From: Nonomuraea fuscirosea
GTDB lineage: Bacteria; Actinomycetota; Actinomycetes; Streptosporangiales; Streptosporangiaceae
Length of the DNA: 64,000 bases
Assembly (NCBI RefSeq): GCF_003001935.1
Contig: NZ_PVNG01000024.1
Coordinates: 165,920 to 229,919, forward strand
Reading direction: 5' to 3'
Below the pieces are notes generated by a model. The model was not told the DNA's origin and made no database searches. It was given only the letters and a program-made list of their open reading frames with translations. A program made the translations under genes and the position numbers. Positions 27,034 to 34,755 of the stretch are shown here, piece after piece (position 1 is the stretch's first letter; every line of letters starts with the position of its first letter).

Positions 27034-28179
27034 ATGACGCCTGGGGCGGGACGGATGGCCGATCTGAACGACTATGCCATCGACCCGGTCCGGGGATTCG
27101 TTCCCGGCGACGACCCCGTGAACGCGCTGCCGCCGTACTACCGCCCCTGGGAACGGACCGCACGCGACATATCAGCCCTGATCATGACGGGTCGCCTGCG
27201 CGACGCCATCGCGTCGCTGCCCGTGCTCACGCCCGCCAAGCTGAGCTCGCCCGGGGAGCGGGAACGCGCCATGCTGCTGCTGACCTGCCTGGCGAACGCG
27301 TACGTATGGGGATCAGAAACCCCCGCCCGCACCCTCCCCGCCCCTGTCGCCCGCCCTCTCGACGATCTGGCCCGCCAACTGGACCGGCCGCCGATCATCG
27401 CCCACGCCTCCATCGTCCTGAACAACTGGCGGCGCATCGACAGGACGGAGCCGCTGAGCACGTCCAACATCGACACCCAGGTGACGTTCCTCGGCGGCGT
27501 GGACGAGAAGTGGTTCTACCTCGCCACCCTGGGCGTCGAACTGGCCGGAGCGCCCGGGTTGCCGCTGCTCGTACGCACCCATGACGCCGTGGCCGGCGAC
27601 GACCCCGACCGGCTCACGAAGGCGTTGGTCGGCGTGCGGAAGGTGCTCGGCCGCACGGTGGAGGCGCTGCTCGACATCGAACGCTGGTGCGACCCGCACG
27701 TCTTCTACCACCGGATCAGACCGTTCCTCACGGGCTGGCCCGAACCCGGGCTGATCTTCGAGGGAGTGGATCGCGGACCAGTCGTGCTGGCCGGCGGCAG
27801 CGCCGCACAGAGCTCCCTGATCCAGTCGTTCGACGCCGGGCTCGGCGTCCGCCATGACGACGAGATGACCGCCGCGTTCCTCACCGGTATGCGCGCGTAC
27901 ATGCCGGTCCCGCACCGCCGCTTCCTCGCCGATCTGGAGACCGGCCCCTCGGTACGCGACTACGTGTCGAACCGGCGCGCCGACCGGCCAGGGCTGGTGG
28001 AGGCGTACAACGGGGCCGTGGACGCGCTGGCCCGGCTCAGGGCCCAGCACATCGGCATCACCGGCCGCTACATCCAGCGCTTCGAACGCGACGGCACCGC
28101 CAAGGGCACCGGCGGCAGCGACTACTCCGGTTTCCTCCGCCGCGCCCGCGAGGAGACCGTGGGCCACCTGCTGCCCTGA
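27034..28179 (+). CDS. Indoleamine 2,3-dioxygenase-like heme protein
   Basis: A 381-residue IDO-superfamily protein; characterised members oxidise tryptophan to N-formylkynurenine. Seen: 'LPPYYRPWERTARDISALIM', 'RPPIIAHASIVLNNWRRI', 'LVRTHDAVAGDD', 'DPHVFYHRIRPFLTGW', 'GGSAAQSSLIQSFDAGLGV', the proximal heme-His region 'MRAYMPVPHRRFLADLE', and the distal glycine loop 'KGTGGSDYSGFLRRAREET'. ATG 27034 is chosen because GGAGGAG lies just upstream; ATG 27055 (MADLNDYAID) also fits, and the frame is open back to GTG 26890 through the repeats. No kynureninase or formamidase is nearby, so a stand-alone role is likely. Confidence 0.85.
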   Translation: MTPGAGRMADLNDYAIDPVRGFVPGDDPVNALPPYYRPWERTARDISALIMTGRLRDAIASLPVLTPAKLSSPGERERAMLLLTCLANAYVWGSETPARTLPAPVARPLDDLARQLDRPPIIAHASIVLNNWRRIDRTEPLSTSNIDTQVTFLGGVDEKWFYLATLGVELAGAPGLPLLVRTHDAVAGDDPDRLTKALVGVRKVLGRTVEALLDIERWCDPHVFYHRIRPFLTGWPEPGLIFEGVDRGPVVLAGGSAAQSSLIQSFDAGLGVRHDDEMTAAFLTGMRAYMPVPHRRFLADLETGPSVRDYVSNRRADRPGLVEAYNGAVDALARLRAQHIGITGRYIQRFERDGTAKGTGGSDYSGFLRRAREETVGHLLP

Positions 28180-28209
28180 ACCCGCATCACCGACAGCCTC
28201 CATGCACGG

Positions 28210-28303
28210 TGACGTCACTTTGCCACGCATGACGCCACCATGACACCATCACTAGGACCAACCGAACTTGCCATGACGTCATCATGATGCCATAGTGACG
28301 TCA
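28210..28303. promoter_or_regulatory. 11-bp phased operator array of the RHH operon
   Basis: TGACGTCA occurs at 28210-28217, 28274-28281 and 28296-28303, with near copies TGACGCCA (28230), TGACACCA (28241) and TGATGCCA (28285). Starts 28230, 28241, 28274, 28285 and 28296 all fall on one 11-bp register, and the last site overlaps the ATG. Tandem helical-turn arrays are typical of ribbon-helix-helix repressors, and the first gene of the operon encodes one. Confidence 0.65.
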
Positions 28304-28842
28304 TGGACCTGGCTCCGTACGTTGACAACCTCAGGCGTGAGCTCGCCATCGCCGCCGCGGCGGGCGGCGAGGAGGCACGGGCGCTGGCCGAGCGCCTGGC
28401 CGCGACGCTCGAGTCCGCCACCCGGCTCGCCCTGCTGGAGGCCCTGTCCGCCGCCGCGGACGAGATCACCCGCGACCTCGCCCCCGGCTCGGTCGAGGTC
28501 CGGCTGCGTGGCCGCGATCCCGGTTTCGTGGTGACGCCACCGCTGGTCCCCGCCTCGTTCGAGGAGGAGAGCGGGCGGCACGGCCCGCCCGCTCCGCCAC
28601 CGCCGCCGCCCCCACCCCTGCCGCCGGACGCCGACGACGGCGGCACGTCCCGGATCTCGCTGCGCGTCCCCGAGCACCTCAAGCCGCGCATCGAGGAGGC
28701 CGCCGCCCGCGACGGCCTGTCCGTGAACGCCTGGCTGGTACGCGCCGTCTCCGCCGCTCTCGACCCCGGCCAGGACGCCCGGCGTTCCGGCAAGGGCGCG
28801 CCGCGGCAGTCCGGCAACCGCTACAGCGGCTGGGTGCGCTGA
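28303..28842 (+). CDS. Ribbon-helix-helix (Arc/HicB-like) regulator
   Basis: A 179-residue protein. Residues 1-75 are helical ('YVDNLRRELAIAAAAGGEEARALAERLAATLESATRLALLEALSAAADEI'). A proline run (PPAPPPPPPPPLPPD) forms a linker at about 96-110. Residues 115-150, 'SRISLRVPEHLKPRIEEAAARDGLSVNAWLVRAVSAAL', are a ribbon-helix-helix DNA-binding unit of the HicB/CopG type. The N-terminal part may sense or oligomerise. It heads an operon (TGATG overlap with DUF4097) and its start codon lies inside the last TGACGTCA operator, which supports autoregulation by inference. Confidence 0.8.
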   Translation: MDLAPYVDNLRRELAIAAAAGGEEARALAERLAATLESATRLALLEALSAAADEITRDLAPGSVEVRLRGRDPGFVVTPPLVPASFEEESGRHGPPAPPPPPPPPLPPDADDGGTSRISLRVPEHLKPRIEEAAARDGLSVNAWLVRAVSAALDPGQDARRSGKGAPRQSGNRYSGWVR

Positions 28843-29783
28843 TGACCACGTCAACCCGCGACGACTGGATCGCCATGCCGACCTTCGAGACTCCCGAGCC
28901 CGTCCTCGTCATCATCGACCTGCCGACGGCCACCTTAAGGATCAACGCGAGCGAGCGCGCCGACACCGTCGTGGAGGTGCGCCCGAGCGACGAGTTCAAC
29001 GAATCCGACGTCGAGGCCGCCCGGCAGGCGCAGGTCGACCTCGCCGACGGCAGGTTGCTGCTCCGGGTGGAGGGCTCCGGGCCCGCCACGTCGCTCGGCT
29101 GGGGCCTGTCGTTCGACAAACTGGTCGAGTCGCCCACGTCCTGGGCGCGCTCGCTGCTGCTCGGCCACAGCGGCTCGATCGAGGTGACGATCGACCTGCC
29201 CACGGGCTCCCGCGTGGACGCCAAGGCGGCGACGGGCCTGCACTGCCGGGGGCCGCTCGGCGAGGTGGCGTTCACCACCTCCTACGGCGACGTCAGCGTG
29301 GAGGAGGCCGGCCGGCTGCGGCTGAAGACCACCTACGGCGACATCTCGGTCACCCGCTCGTCCGGCCACGCCGAGGTCACCACGACCCACGGCGACATCC
29401 GGATCGGCACGATCGACGGCACGGCGGCGCTGAAGAACTCCCACGGAGACCTGCGCCTCGGCGAGATCACCGGCGAGCTGCGGCTGCAGACCTCCCACGG
29501 TGACATCACCGTCGACCGCGCCCTGTCCGGCGTCGCCATCAAGACCTCCTACGGCAGCGCCCGCATCGGCGAGGTGGTGTCCGGCTCGATCGTCATGGAG
29601 ACCACCGGCGGCGGCCTCGACCTCGGCATCCGCGAGGGCAGCGCGGCCTGGCTGGACCTCAGTTCCACGTACGGCACCGTGGACGTCGAGCTGGAGTCCA
29701 GCGACGGCCCCGGTCATACCGACGACGTCGTCGAAGTGAGCGCGCACACCGCGCACGGCGACATCTCCATCCACCGATCCTGA
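28842..29783 (+). CDS. DUF4097 beta-helix-repeat protein
   Basis: A 313-residue protein whose C-terminal half is a run of seven or more beta-strand turns with the motif T-x-[YH]-G-D-[IV]-x-[IV]: 'TSYGDVSV', 'TTYGDISV', 'TTHGDIRI', 'NSHGDLRL', 'TSHGDITV', 'TSYGSARI', 'TAHGDISI'. This is the DUF4097 (putative adhesin-like) fold. It has no signal peptide or membrane helix, so despite the family name it is cytosolic as encoded. It is co-transcribed with the ABC exporter and the RHH regulator and is followed by GGAG before the ATPase gene. A sensing or scaffold role for envelope stress is plausible but unproven. Confidence 0.85.
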   Translation: MTTSTRDDWIAMPTFETPEPVLVIIDLPTATLRINASERADTVVEVRPSDEFNESDVEAARQAQVDLADGRLLLRVEGSGPATSLGWGLSFDKLVESPTSWARSLLLGHSGSIEVTIDLPTGSRVDAKAATGLHCRGPLGEVAFTTSYGDVSVEEAGRLRLKTTYGDISVTRSSGHAEVTTTHGDIRIGTIDGTAALKNSHGDLRLGEITGELRLQTSHGDITVDRALSGVAIKTSYGSARIGEVVSGSIVMETTGGGLDLGIREGSAAWLDLSSTYGTVDVELESSDGPGHTDDVVEVSAHTAHGDISIHRS

Positions 29784-29800
29784 CGAACAAGGAGACATCC

Positions 29801-30763
29801 ATGCCTGATGCGATCATGGCCGAGGGGCTGGTCAAGAGATACGGCGACGTGACCGCCCTCGACGGGATGGACCTGGCCGTCCCCGAGGGCACGGTGTTCG
29901 GGCTGCTCGGCCCGAACGGCGCCGGCAAGACCACCACCGTCCGCATCCTGACGACGTTACTGCGCCCGGACGCCGGGCACGCCACGGTGGCCGGGTTCGA
30001 CGTCGTCCGCGACGCACGAGCTCTGCGCGCCCACATCGGCGCCTCCGGCCAGTACGCGGCCGTGGACGACCACCTCACCGGCGCCGAGAACCTGGAGATG
30101 GTCGGCCGCCTCTACCACCTGGGCGTGCAGCGCAGCCGGCAGCGCGCTCGCGAGCTGCTGGAGCGCTTCGAGCTCACGCAGGCCGCCGACCGGCCGGTGC
30201 AGGGCTACTCGGGCGGCATGCGGCGGCGGCTCGACCTGGCCGGGGCGCTGGTCGCCAACCCGCCGGTGCTGTTCCTCGACGAGCCCACCACCGGCCTGGA
30301 CCCGCGGGCCAGGGCGAGCCTGTGGGACGTCATCTCCGAGCTGGTCGCGGAGGGCACCACGGTCCTGCTCACCACTCAATACATGGAGGAGGCCGACCGG
30401 CTGGCCGACCGCATCGCGGTGGTCGACCACGGGCGCGTGATCGCGCTCGGCACCTCCGACGAGCTCAAGAGGCAGGTCGGCGGCGACCGGGTCGAGGTGT
30501 GGCTGACGAGCGCGGCGGACCTGGAGGCCGCGGAGCGGGCTCTCGCGCCACTGGCCGTGGGAGAGCCGCAGCGTGATCCGCACATCCTGCGGGTGACGGT
30601 CCCGGTCAGCGGCGGCGTGACCGCGCTGACCGCCGCGCTCGGCCGCCTGGCCGCCGAACGGGTCACCGTACGCGACGCCGGGCTGCGCCGGCCGACCCTG
30701 GACGACGTGTTCCTCACCCTCACGGGACACGAGGCCGACGAGAAGGTCAAGGAGACCGTGTGA
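29801..30763 (+). CDS. DrrA-type ABC transporter ATP-binding protein
   Basis: A 320-residue ATPase subunit of a drug/lipid exporter. Seen: Walker A 'LLGPNGAGKTTTVRIL', Q-loop 'IGASGQYAAVDDHLTGAENL', signature 'VQGYSGGMRRRLDLAGAL', Walker B 'VLFLDEPTTGLDP', H-loop 'LLTTQYMEEADRLADRIAV', and the DrrA C-terminal extension ending 'LRRPTLDDVFLTLTGHEA'. ATG 29801 follows AAGGAG. It overlaps the permease gene by TGATG and pairs with it as a two-component exporter. Confidence 0.95.
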   Translation: MPDAIMAEGLVKRYGDVTALDGMDLAVPEGTVFGLLGPNGAGKTTTVRILTTLLRPDAGHATVAGFDVVRDARALRAHIGASGQYAAVDDHLTGAENLEMVGRLYHLGVQRSRQRARELLERFELTQAADRPVQGYSGGMRRRLDLAGALVANPPVLFLDEPTTGLDPRARASLWDVISELVAEGTTVLLTTQYMEEADRLADRIAVVDHGRVIALGTSDELKRQVGGDRVEVWLTSAADLEAAERALAPLAVGEPQRDPHILRVTVPVSGGVTALTAALGRLAAERVTVRDAGLRRPTLDDVFLTLTGHEADEKVKETV

Positions 30764-31566
30764 TGAACGCCCTCAACCTGGCCGTCGCCGACGGCATGAC
30801 GATCGCCAAACGCAACGCGCTGAAGATCCGCCGCGCCCCCGACCTGCTGGGCGGCGTGGTCATGCTGCCGATCGTGTTCGTGCTGCTGTTCACCTACGTC
30901 TTCGGCAGCATGATCAGCCTGCCCGGCATGTCGTACGGCGAATACCTGCTCCCCGGGATCTTCGTCCTCACCATCGTCACCAGCGCGCAGATCACCGGCT
31001 ACACCCTGACGCAGGACCTGCAGCGGGGCATCTTCGACCGGTTCCGCACGCTGCCGATGTCCCCGTCGGCGGTGCTGACCGGTCAGACCATCGCCGACGT
31101 GATCATGAACCTGACCAGCATGGTCACCATGGCCGTGGTCGGGCTGCTCGTCGGATGGCGGATCAACTCCTCGCCGCCGCAGGCCGCGCTCGGCTTCCTG
31201 ATGCTGCTGCTGTTCTCGTACGCCTTCTCCTGGGTGACGGCGACGGTCGCGCTGGCCCTGCGCACGCCCGAGGTGTTCAACAACGTGGCCACGATCCTGT
31301 CGTTCCCGATGGTGTTCCTGTCCAACGCCTTCGTCGACAGCGCCCGCCTGCCGGGCCCGCTCAAGCCGATCGCCGAATGGAACCCCGTCTCCACGCTCGT
31401 CCAGGCCGCACGCGAACTGTTCGGCAACACCAGCCCGGCCCTGCCCACGCCCGCCGCGTGGCCGCTCCAGCACGCGGTGCCGGTGTCGCTGGCGTGGTCG
31501 GTGGTGCTCCTGGCCGTGTTCGTACCGCTGGCCACGCGGCTGTACAAGAGAGCCGTCAGCCGGTGA
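30763..31566 (+). CDS. DrrB-type ABC-2 transporter permease
   Basis: A 267-residue integral membrane protein with six helices and the ABC-2 signature: 'YLLPGIFVLTIVTSAQITGYTLTQDLQRGIFDRFRTLPMSPSAVL', 'FLMLLLFSYAFSWVTATVAL', 'LSFPMVFLSNAFVDSARLPGPLKPIAEWNPVSTLVQAAREL'. The conserved 'FDRFRTLPMSP' loop contacts the ATPase. ATG 30763 overlaps the preceding stop (TGATG). It forms a DrrAB-like efflux pump. The substrate is unknown; the DUF4097 and DUF1707 partners suggest envelope- or stress-linked export. Confidence 0.93.
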   Translation: MNALNLAVADGMTIAKRNALKIRRAPDLLGGVVMLPIVFVLLFTYVFGSMISLPGMSYGEYLLPGIFVLTIVTSAQITGYTLTQDLQRGIFDRFRTLPMSPSAVLTGQTIADVIMNLTSMVTMAVVGLLVGWRINSSPPQAALGFLMLLLFSYAFSWVTATVALALRTPEVFNNVATILSFPMVFLSNAFVDSARLPGPLKPIAEWNPVSTLVQAARELFGNTSPALPTPAAWPLQHAVPVSLAWSVVLLAVFVPLATRLYKRAVSR

Positions 31567-32087
31567 ACCCCGCGACGGCACGGGTCTCCGACGGGGACCG
31601 CGACAGGGTGGTGGAGCTGGTGCAGCAGGCGTACGCCGACGGGCGGCTCGACCAGGAGGAGCTGGAGCGGCGGCTCGAACGCGCGCTCACCTCCGTCTCG
31701 CTCTAGGAGCTCGACCTCGTCACCGCCGACCTGCCACACCACGACGAGGTGGTCAAACTCCAGTCGATCGGCGGCGGCCTCAAGCGGTCGGGCGACTGGA
31801 ACGTCCCCCGCCGGCTGCACATCGAGTCCGCGTACGGCAGGGTGCGGCTGGACCTGTCGCGGGCCGTCATCCGGCACACGCAGGTGGACATCGCGCTCTA
31901 CCTCGCCTACGGCCACGCCACGATCATCGTGCCCGCCGGCGCGAGCGCGAACACCGACGGCGTACAGTCCGCCTGGGGCCGAGTGTCCTGCAAGGCACCC
32001 GGCCGCCGCCGCCCCGGCGAACTCCACGTCCAGGTAACCGGCGAACTCCCCTACGGCCGCCTCCTCATCCGCCCCGCCCGCACCTGA
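31563..32087 (+). pseudogene. DUF1707 protein interrupted by an amber codon
   Basis: GTG 31563 overlaps the permease stop (GTGA) and opens the DUF1707 domain 'ARVSDGDRDRVVELVQQAYADGRLDQEELERRLERALTSVSL', which ends at TAG 31704-31706. The same frame continues 'ELDLVTADLPHHDEVVK' (the end of the domain) and then a 110-residue beta-rich LiaF-like C-terminal domain to TGA 32085-32087. Without the single TAG this would be one normal 174-residue protein. Nothing else is damaged, so the change is recent, a sequencing error, or a read-through site. GTG 31749 (VVKLQSIGGG) could re-start the C-terminal part. Confidence 0.75.
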
Positions 32088-32745
32088 CGTACGGACAACC
32101 GAACTACCCACGGCCGCGCCCCCCCACGGCCCTTCTCCCACGGGCGCAACCCGCAAGGGCCCGGAGACCTGGAGACCTGCAGACCCGGAGACCCGGAGAC
32201 CCGGAGACGAGCTTCCCTACAGCCGACCATCTCGCGGGCCCCGCGCGTCCGTAAGCAAGCTCCTCTACAGCCGACCGTCTCGCGGCACGACCCCCACAAC
32301 CGACCTGACCGGCGCAATTCCCACGGCTGACCCGCTCACGGACGTGCGCCCCACGACCGGCCCTTCCCACGGGGCTCAAGCCCGCGCGCCCGCAGACGAG
32401 CTCCCTATAGCCGACCGTCTTACGGGCGCGTCTCCACAATCGACCCGGCCACGGGCGCAATTCCCACGGGTGCGATCCCTACGGCCAGTTCTCCCACGGG
32501 CGCAACCTCACACCCCGCAGGTCCTCAACCCACACGTGAGCTCCCCAACAGCCGACCATCTCGCGGGCACGACCCCCACCGCCGCCCCACCCACAGGCAC
32601 GACCCTCACAACCGACCCACCCGCGATCCAGGCTCAGCCACCGCCCGAATATTGACGTTTTATTGACGGCACGATCACGCTGATACCCGCACTTGCCTCA
32701 CTAGTGTCTTCGTCCGGACGTCTCCTTGACGACGGAAGGACCCAG
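32088..32745. other. Repeat-filled gene-free spacer
   Basis: About 650 bp without a credible gene. The left end has an 8-bp microrepeat of the GGAGACCC type (about 32162-32208). From 32209 to about 32600 lie degenerate ~140-bp units (see the repeat entry). The right end carries ATTGACG twice at an 11-bp spacing (32651-32657, 32662-32668), probably part of the promoter of the transporter that starts at 32746. Confidence 0.6.
32209..32600. repeat. Degenerate ~140-bp tandem repeat
   Basis: The core GAGCTCCC-x-ACAGCCGACC-x-TCTCGCGGGC recurs with GCCGACC at 32222, 32270, 32410 and 32551. The last three are spaced 140 and 141 bp, and the intervening sequence ('GGCGCAATTCCCACGG', 'CCCACGGGCGCAA') is also repeated. 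The spacing within units is too long and irregular for CRISPR. Confidence 0.65.
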
Positions 32746-34671
32746 GTGACCGAGGTGGACCAGCGTGCGGCCGTGCCCGACACGCCGCTGCGGCGGTGGC
32801 TGCTCAAGGGCCTGCCCACCCCCGAGACCCCGGTGAACCGTCCCGCAGAGGAGCCCGCCGGGCACCGGCACCGGTGGTGGCAGGTGATGTGCCTGACCGG
32901 CGTCGACTACTTCTCCACCCTCGGCTACCAGCCGGGCATCGCCGCGCTGGCCGCCGGCGCGCTCAGCCCCGTGGCGACGCTGCTGCTGGTGGCGTTGACG
33001 CTGCTGGGCGCGCTGCCGGTCTACCGGAAGGTGGCCGCCGACAGCCCCAACGGGCTGGGCTCGCTGTCGATGCTGGAACGGCTGCTGCCCGGCTGGCGCG
33101 GCAAGTTGCTGGTGCTGTTCCTGCTCGGGTTCGTGGCGACCGCGTTCGTCATCACCATCACGCTGTCGGCGGCGGACGCGACCGCGCACATCCTGCACAA
33201 TCCCTTCGTCCCGCACTCCTGGGCGGGCTGGCAGGTGCCGGTCACCCTGGCCCTGATCGCCGCGCTCGGCGGGGTGTTCCTGACCGGCTTCAGCGAGGCC
33301 ATCTCCATCGCGGTCGTCCTCGTCGCCGTCTACCTGCTGCTCAACCTGGTCGTCGTGGGCACCGCCGTCCAGCGGGTGCTGACCCGGCCCGAGCAGGTGG
33401 CCGGCTGGCGGGACGTGCTCGCCTCCGACTACTCCAGCCCGATCGCCATGGTGGCCGTCGCCCTGTACGTGATGCCGAAGCTGGCCCTCGGCCTGTCCGG
33501 GTTCGAGACGGGCGTGGCGGTCATGCCCCTGGTCAAGGGCGAGCTCGCGGAACGGATCAGGGGAGCGCGCAAGTTGCTGACCACCGCCGCCGTCATCATG
33601 AGCGTCTTCCTGATCACCTCCAGCGTCGCCACCACCGTGCTCATCCCGGCGGCGGAGTTCGCGGAGGGCGGTTCGGCCAACGGCCGCGCCCTGGCCTACC
33701 TGGCCCACCTCTACCTGGGCGACTGGTTCGGCACCGCGTACGACCTGTCCACCATCGCGATCCTGTGGTTCGCGGGGGCCTCCGCCCTGGCCGGGCTGCT
33801 CAACATCGTCCCGCGTTACCTGCCCCGCTACGGCATGGCCCCCGACTGGACCCGCGCCACCCGGCCCATGGTGCTGGTCTTCACCGGCATCGCGTTCCTC
33901 ATCACGCTGGTCTTCGGCGCCGAGGTGGAGGCCCAGGGCGGCGCGTACGCCACCGGGGTGCTGGCCCTGATCCTGTCGGCCGGCGTCGCCGTCACCCTGG
34001 CCGCCTGGACCGGGCGCCGGCTCAAGGCCGCCGCCTTCTTCGGGCTCATCAGCCTGATCTTCGCCTACGCCACCGTCGCCAACATCATCGAACGGCCCGA
34101 CGGCCTGGTCATCGCCCTGCTGTTCGTCCTGGCGATCGTGGTCATCTCGCTCGTCTCCCGCGCCACCCGTTCCACCGAACTGCGCGTCACCACCATCAGC
34201 CTGGACGACTGCGCCCGCCGCTTCATCAACGAGGCCGGCGAGATCTACCTGATCGCCAACGAGCCGCACACCCGCGACGCCAAGGAGTACGTGGACAAGG
34301 CCCGCGAGGCGTGGGAGCTGCATCGCCTGCGTACCAGTGAGGGCCTGCTGTTCCTGGAGGTGACCATCCCGGACGCCTCGGAGTTCGCCGGCGAGCTGCG
34401 CGTGGTCGGCGAGGAGCGGCACGGCTTCCGCGTCCTGCGCCTGCAGAGCACCACCGTGGCCAACTCCATCGCCGCCCTGCTGCTGCACCTGCGCGACAGG
34501 TACGGCAAGACGCCGCACGTCTACTTCCACTGGGCCGTCGAAGGCAACCCCATCGGGGCCCTGCTGCGCTACCTGGTCTTCGGCGGCGGCGACGTGCCGC
34601 CCCTGACCCGCGAGGTGCTCCGCCAGGCCGAGCCGGACCCCGCCCGCCGCCCGCTCGTCCACGTCGGCTGA
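32746..34671 (+). CDS. APC-superfamily permease with cytosolic C-terminal domain
   Basis: A 641-residue transporter. Seen: 'WWQVMCLTGVDYFSTLGYQPGIAALAAGALSPVATLLLVALTLLGALPVYRKVAADSPNGLGSLSML' at the N-terminus, about twelve helices, 'MPKLALGLSGFETGVAVMPLV', then from about residue 490 a soluble alpha/beta domain ('TELRVTTISLDDCARRFINEAGEIYLIANEPHTRDAKEY...') ending at 641. This architecture is found in actinomycete APC proteins annotated as amino-acid or K+ permeases; the substrate is not known. GTG 32746 is chosen because GGAAGGA lies 5 nt upstream; GTG 32704 is the alternative. It is monocistronic. Confidence 0.85.
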   Translation: MTEVDQRAAVPDTPLRRWLLKGLPTPETPVNRPAEEPAGHRHRWWQVMCLTGVDYFSTLGYQPGIAALAAGALSPVATLLLVALTLLGALPVYRKVAADSPNGLGSLSMLERLLPGWRGKLLVLFLLGFVATAFVITITLSAADATAHILHNPFVPHSWAGWQVPVTLALIAALGGVFLTGFSEAISIAVVLVAVYLLLNLVVVGTAVQRVLTRPEQVAGWRDVLASDYSSPIAMVAVALYVMPKLALGLSGFETGVAVMPLVKGELAERIRGARKLLTTAAVIMSVFLITSSVATTVLIPAAEFAEGGSANGRALAYLAHLYLGDWFGTAYDLSTIAILWFAGASALAGLLNIVPRYLPRYGMAPDWTRATRPMVLVFTGIAFLITLVFGAEVEAQGGAYATGVLALILSAGVAVTLAAWTGRRLKAAAFFGLISLIFAYATVANIIERPDGLVIALLFVLAIVVISLVSRATRSTELRVTTISLDDCARRFINEAGEIYLIANEPHTRDAKEYVDKAREAWELHRLRTSEGLLFLEVTIPDASEFAGELRVVGEERHGFRVLRLQSTTVANSIAALLLHLRDRYGKTPHVYFHWAVEGNPIGALLRYLVFGGGDVPPLTREVLRQAEPDPARRPLVHVG

Positions 34672-34679
34672 CCACCTGT

Positions 34680-34752
34680 TTGAAGCTTTCAACGCCGCGA
34701 CCACGGGAGCATCGGCCAAAGTTCACACCGAAAGTTCAACGATACCGTTGAA
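34680..34752. promoter_or_regulatory. TTGAA/TTCAA dyads at the esterase promoter
   Basis: TTCAACG-ATAC-CGTTGAA (34735-34752) is a 7-bp-arm palindrome ending 3 bp before ATG 34756. TTGAAGCTTTCAA (34680-34692) is a second dyad, and AAAGTTCA occurs twice between them. TACCGT (34743-34748) ends 7 nt before the ATG, compatible with a leaderless start inside the operator. No regulator gene is adjacent. Confidence 0.45.
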
Positions 34753-34755
34753 GGT

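Noticed and set aside
26750..27037. 95-aa ORF overlapping the lipid kinase stop by ATGA
   Set aside because: Arg/His/Cys-rich repeat translation from the 62-63-bp array; the alternate frame gives the cleaner repeat, so it is not a convincing gene.
31749..32087. Independent gene for the LiaF-like C-terminal part
   Set aside because: It continues the DUF1707 domain in the same frame right after the TAG, so one broken gene explains it better.
32209..32600. CRISPR array
   Set aside because: Repeats are degenerate, spaced 48-141 bp and lack unique spacers or cas genes.
32701..34719. 672-codon minus-strand frame opposite the APC transporter
   Set aside because: Shadow frame rich in Gln/Asp/Gly with no recognisable domain, while the plus strand has clear membrane helices.
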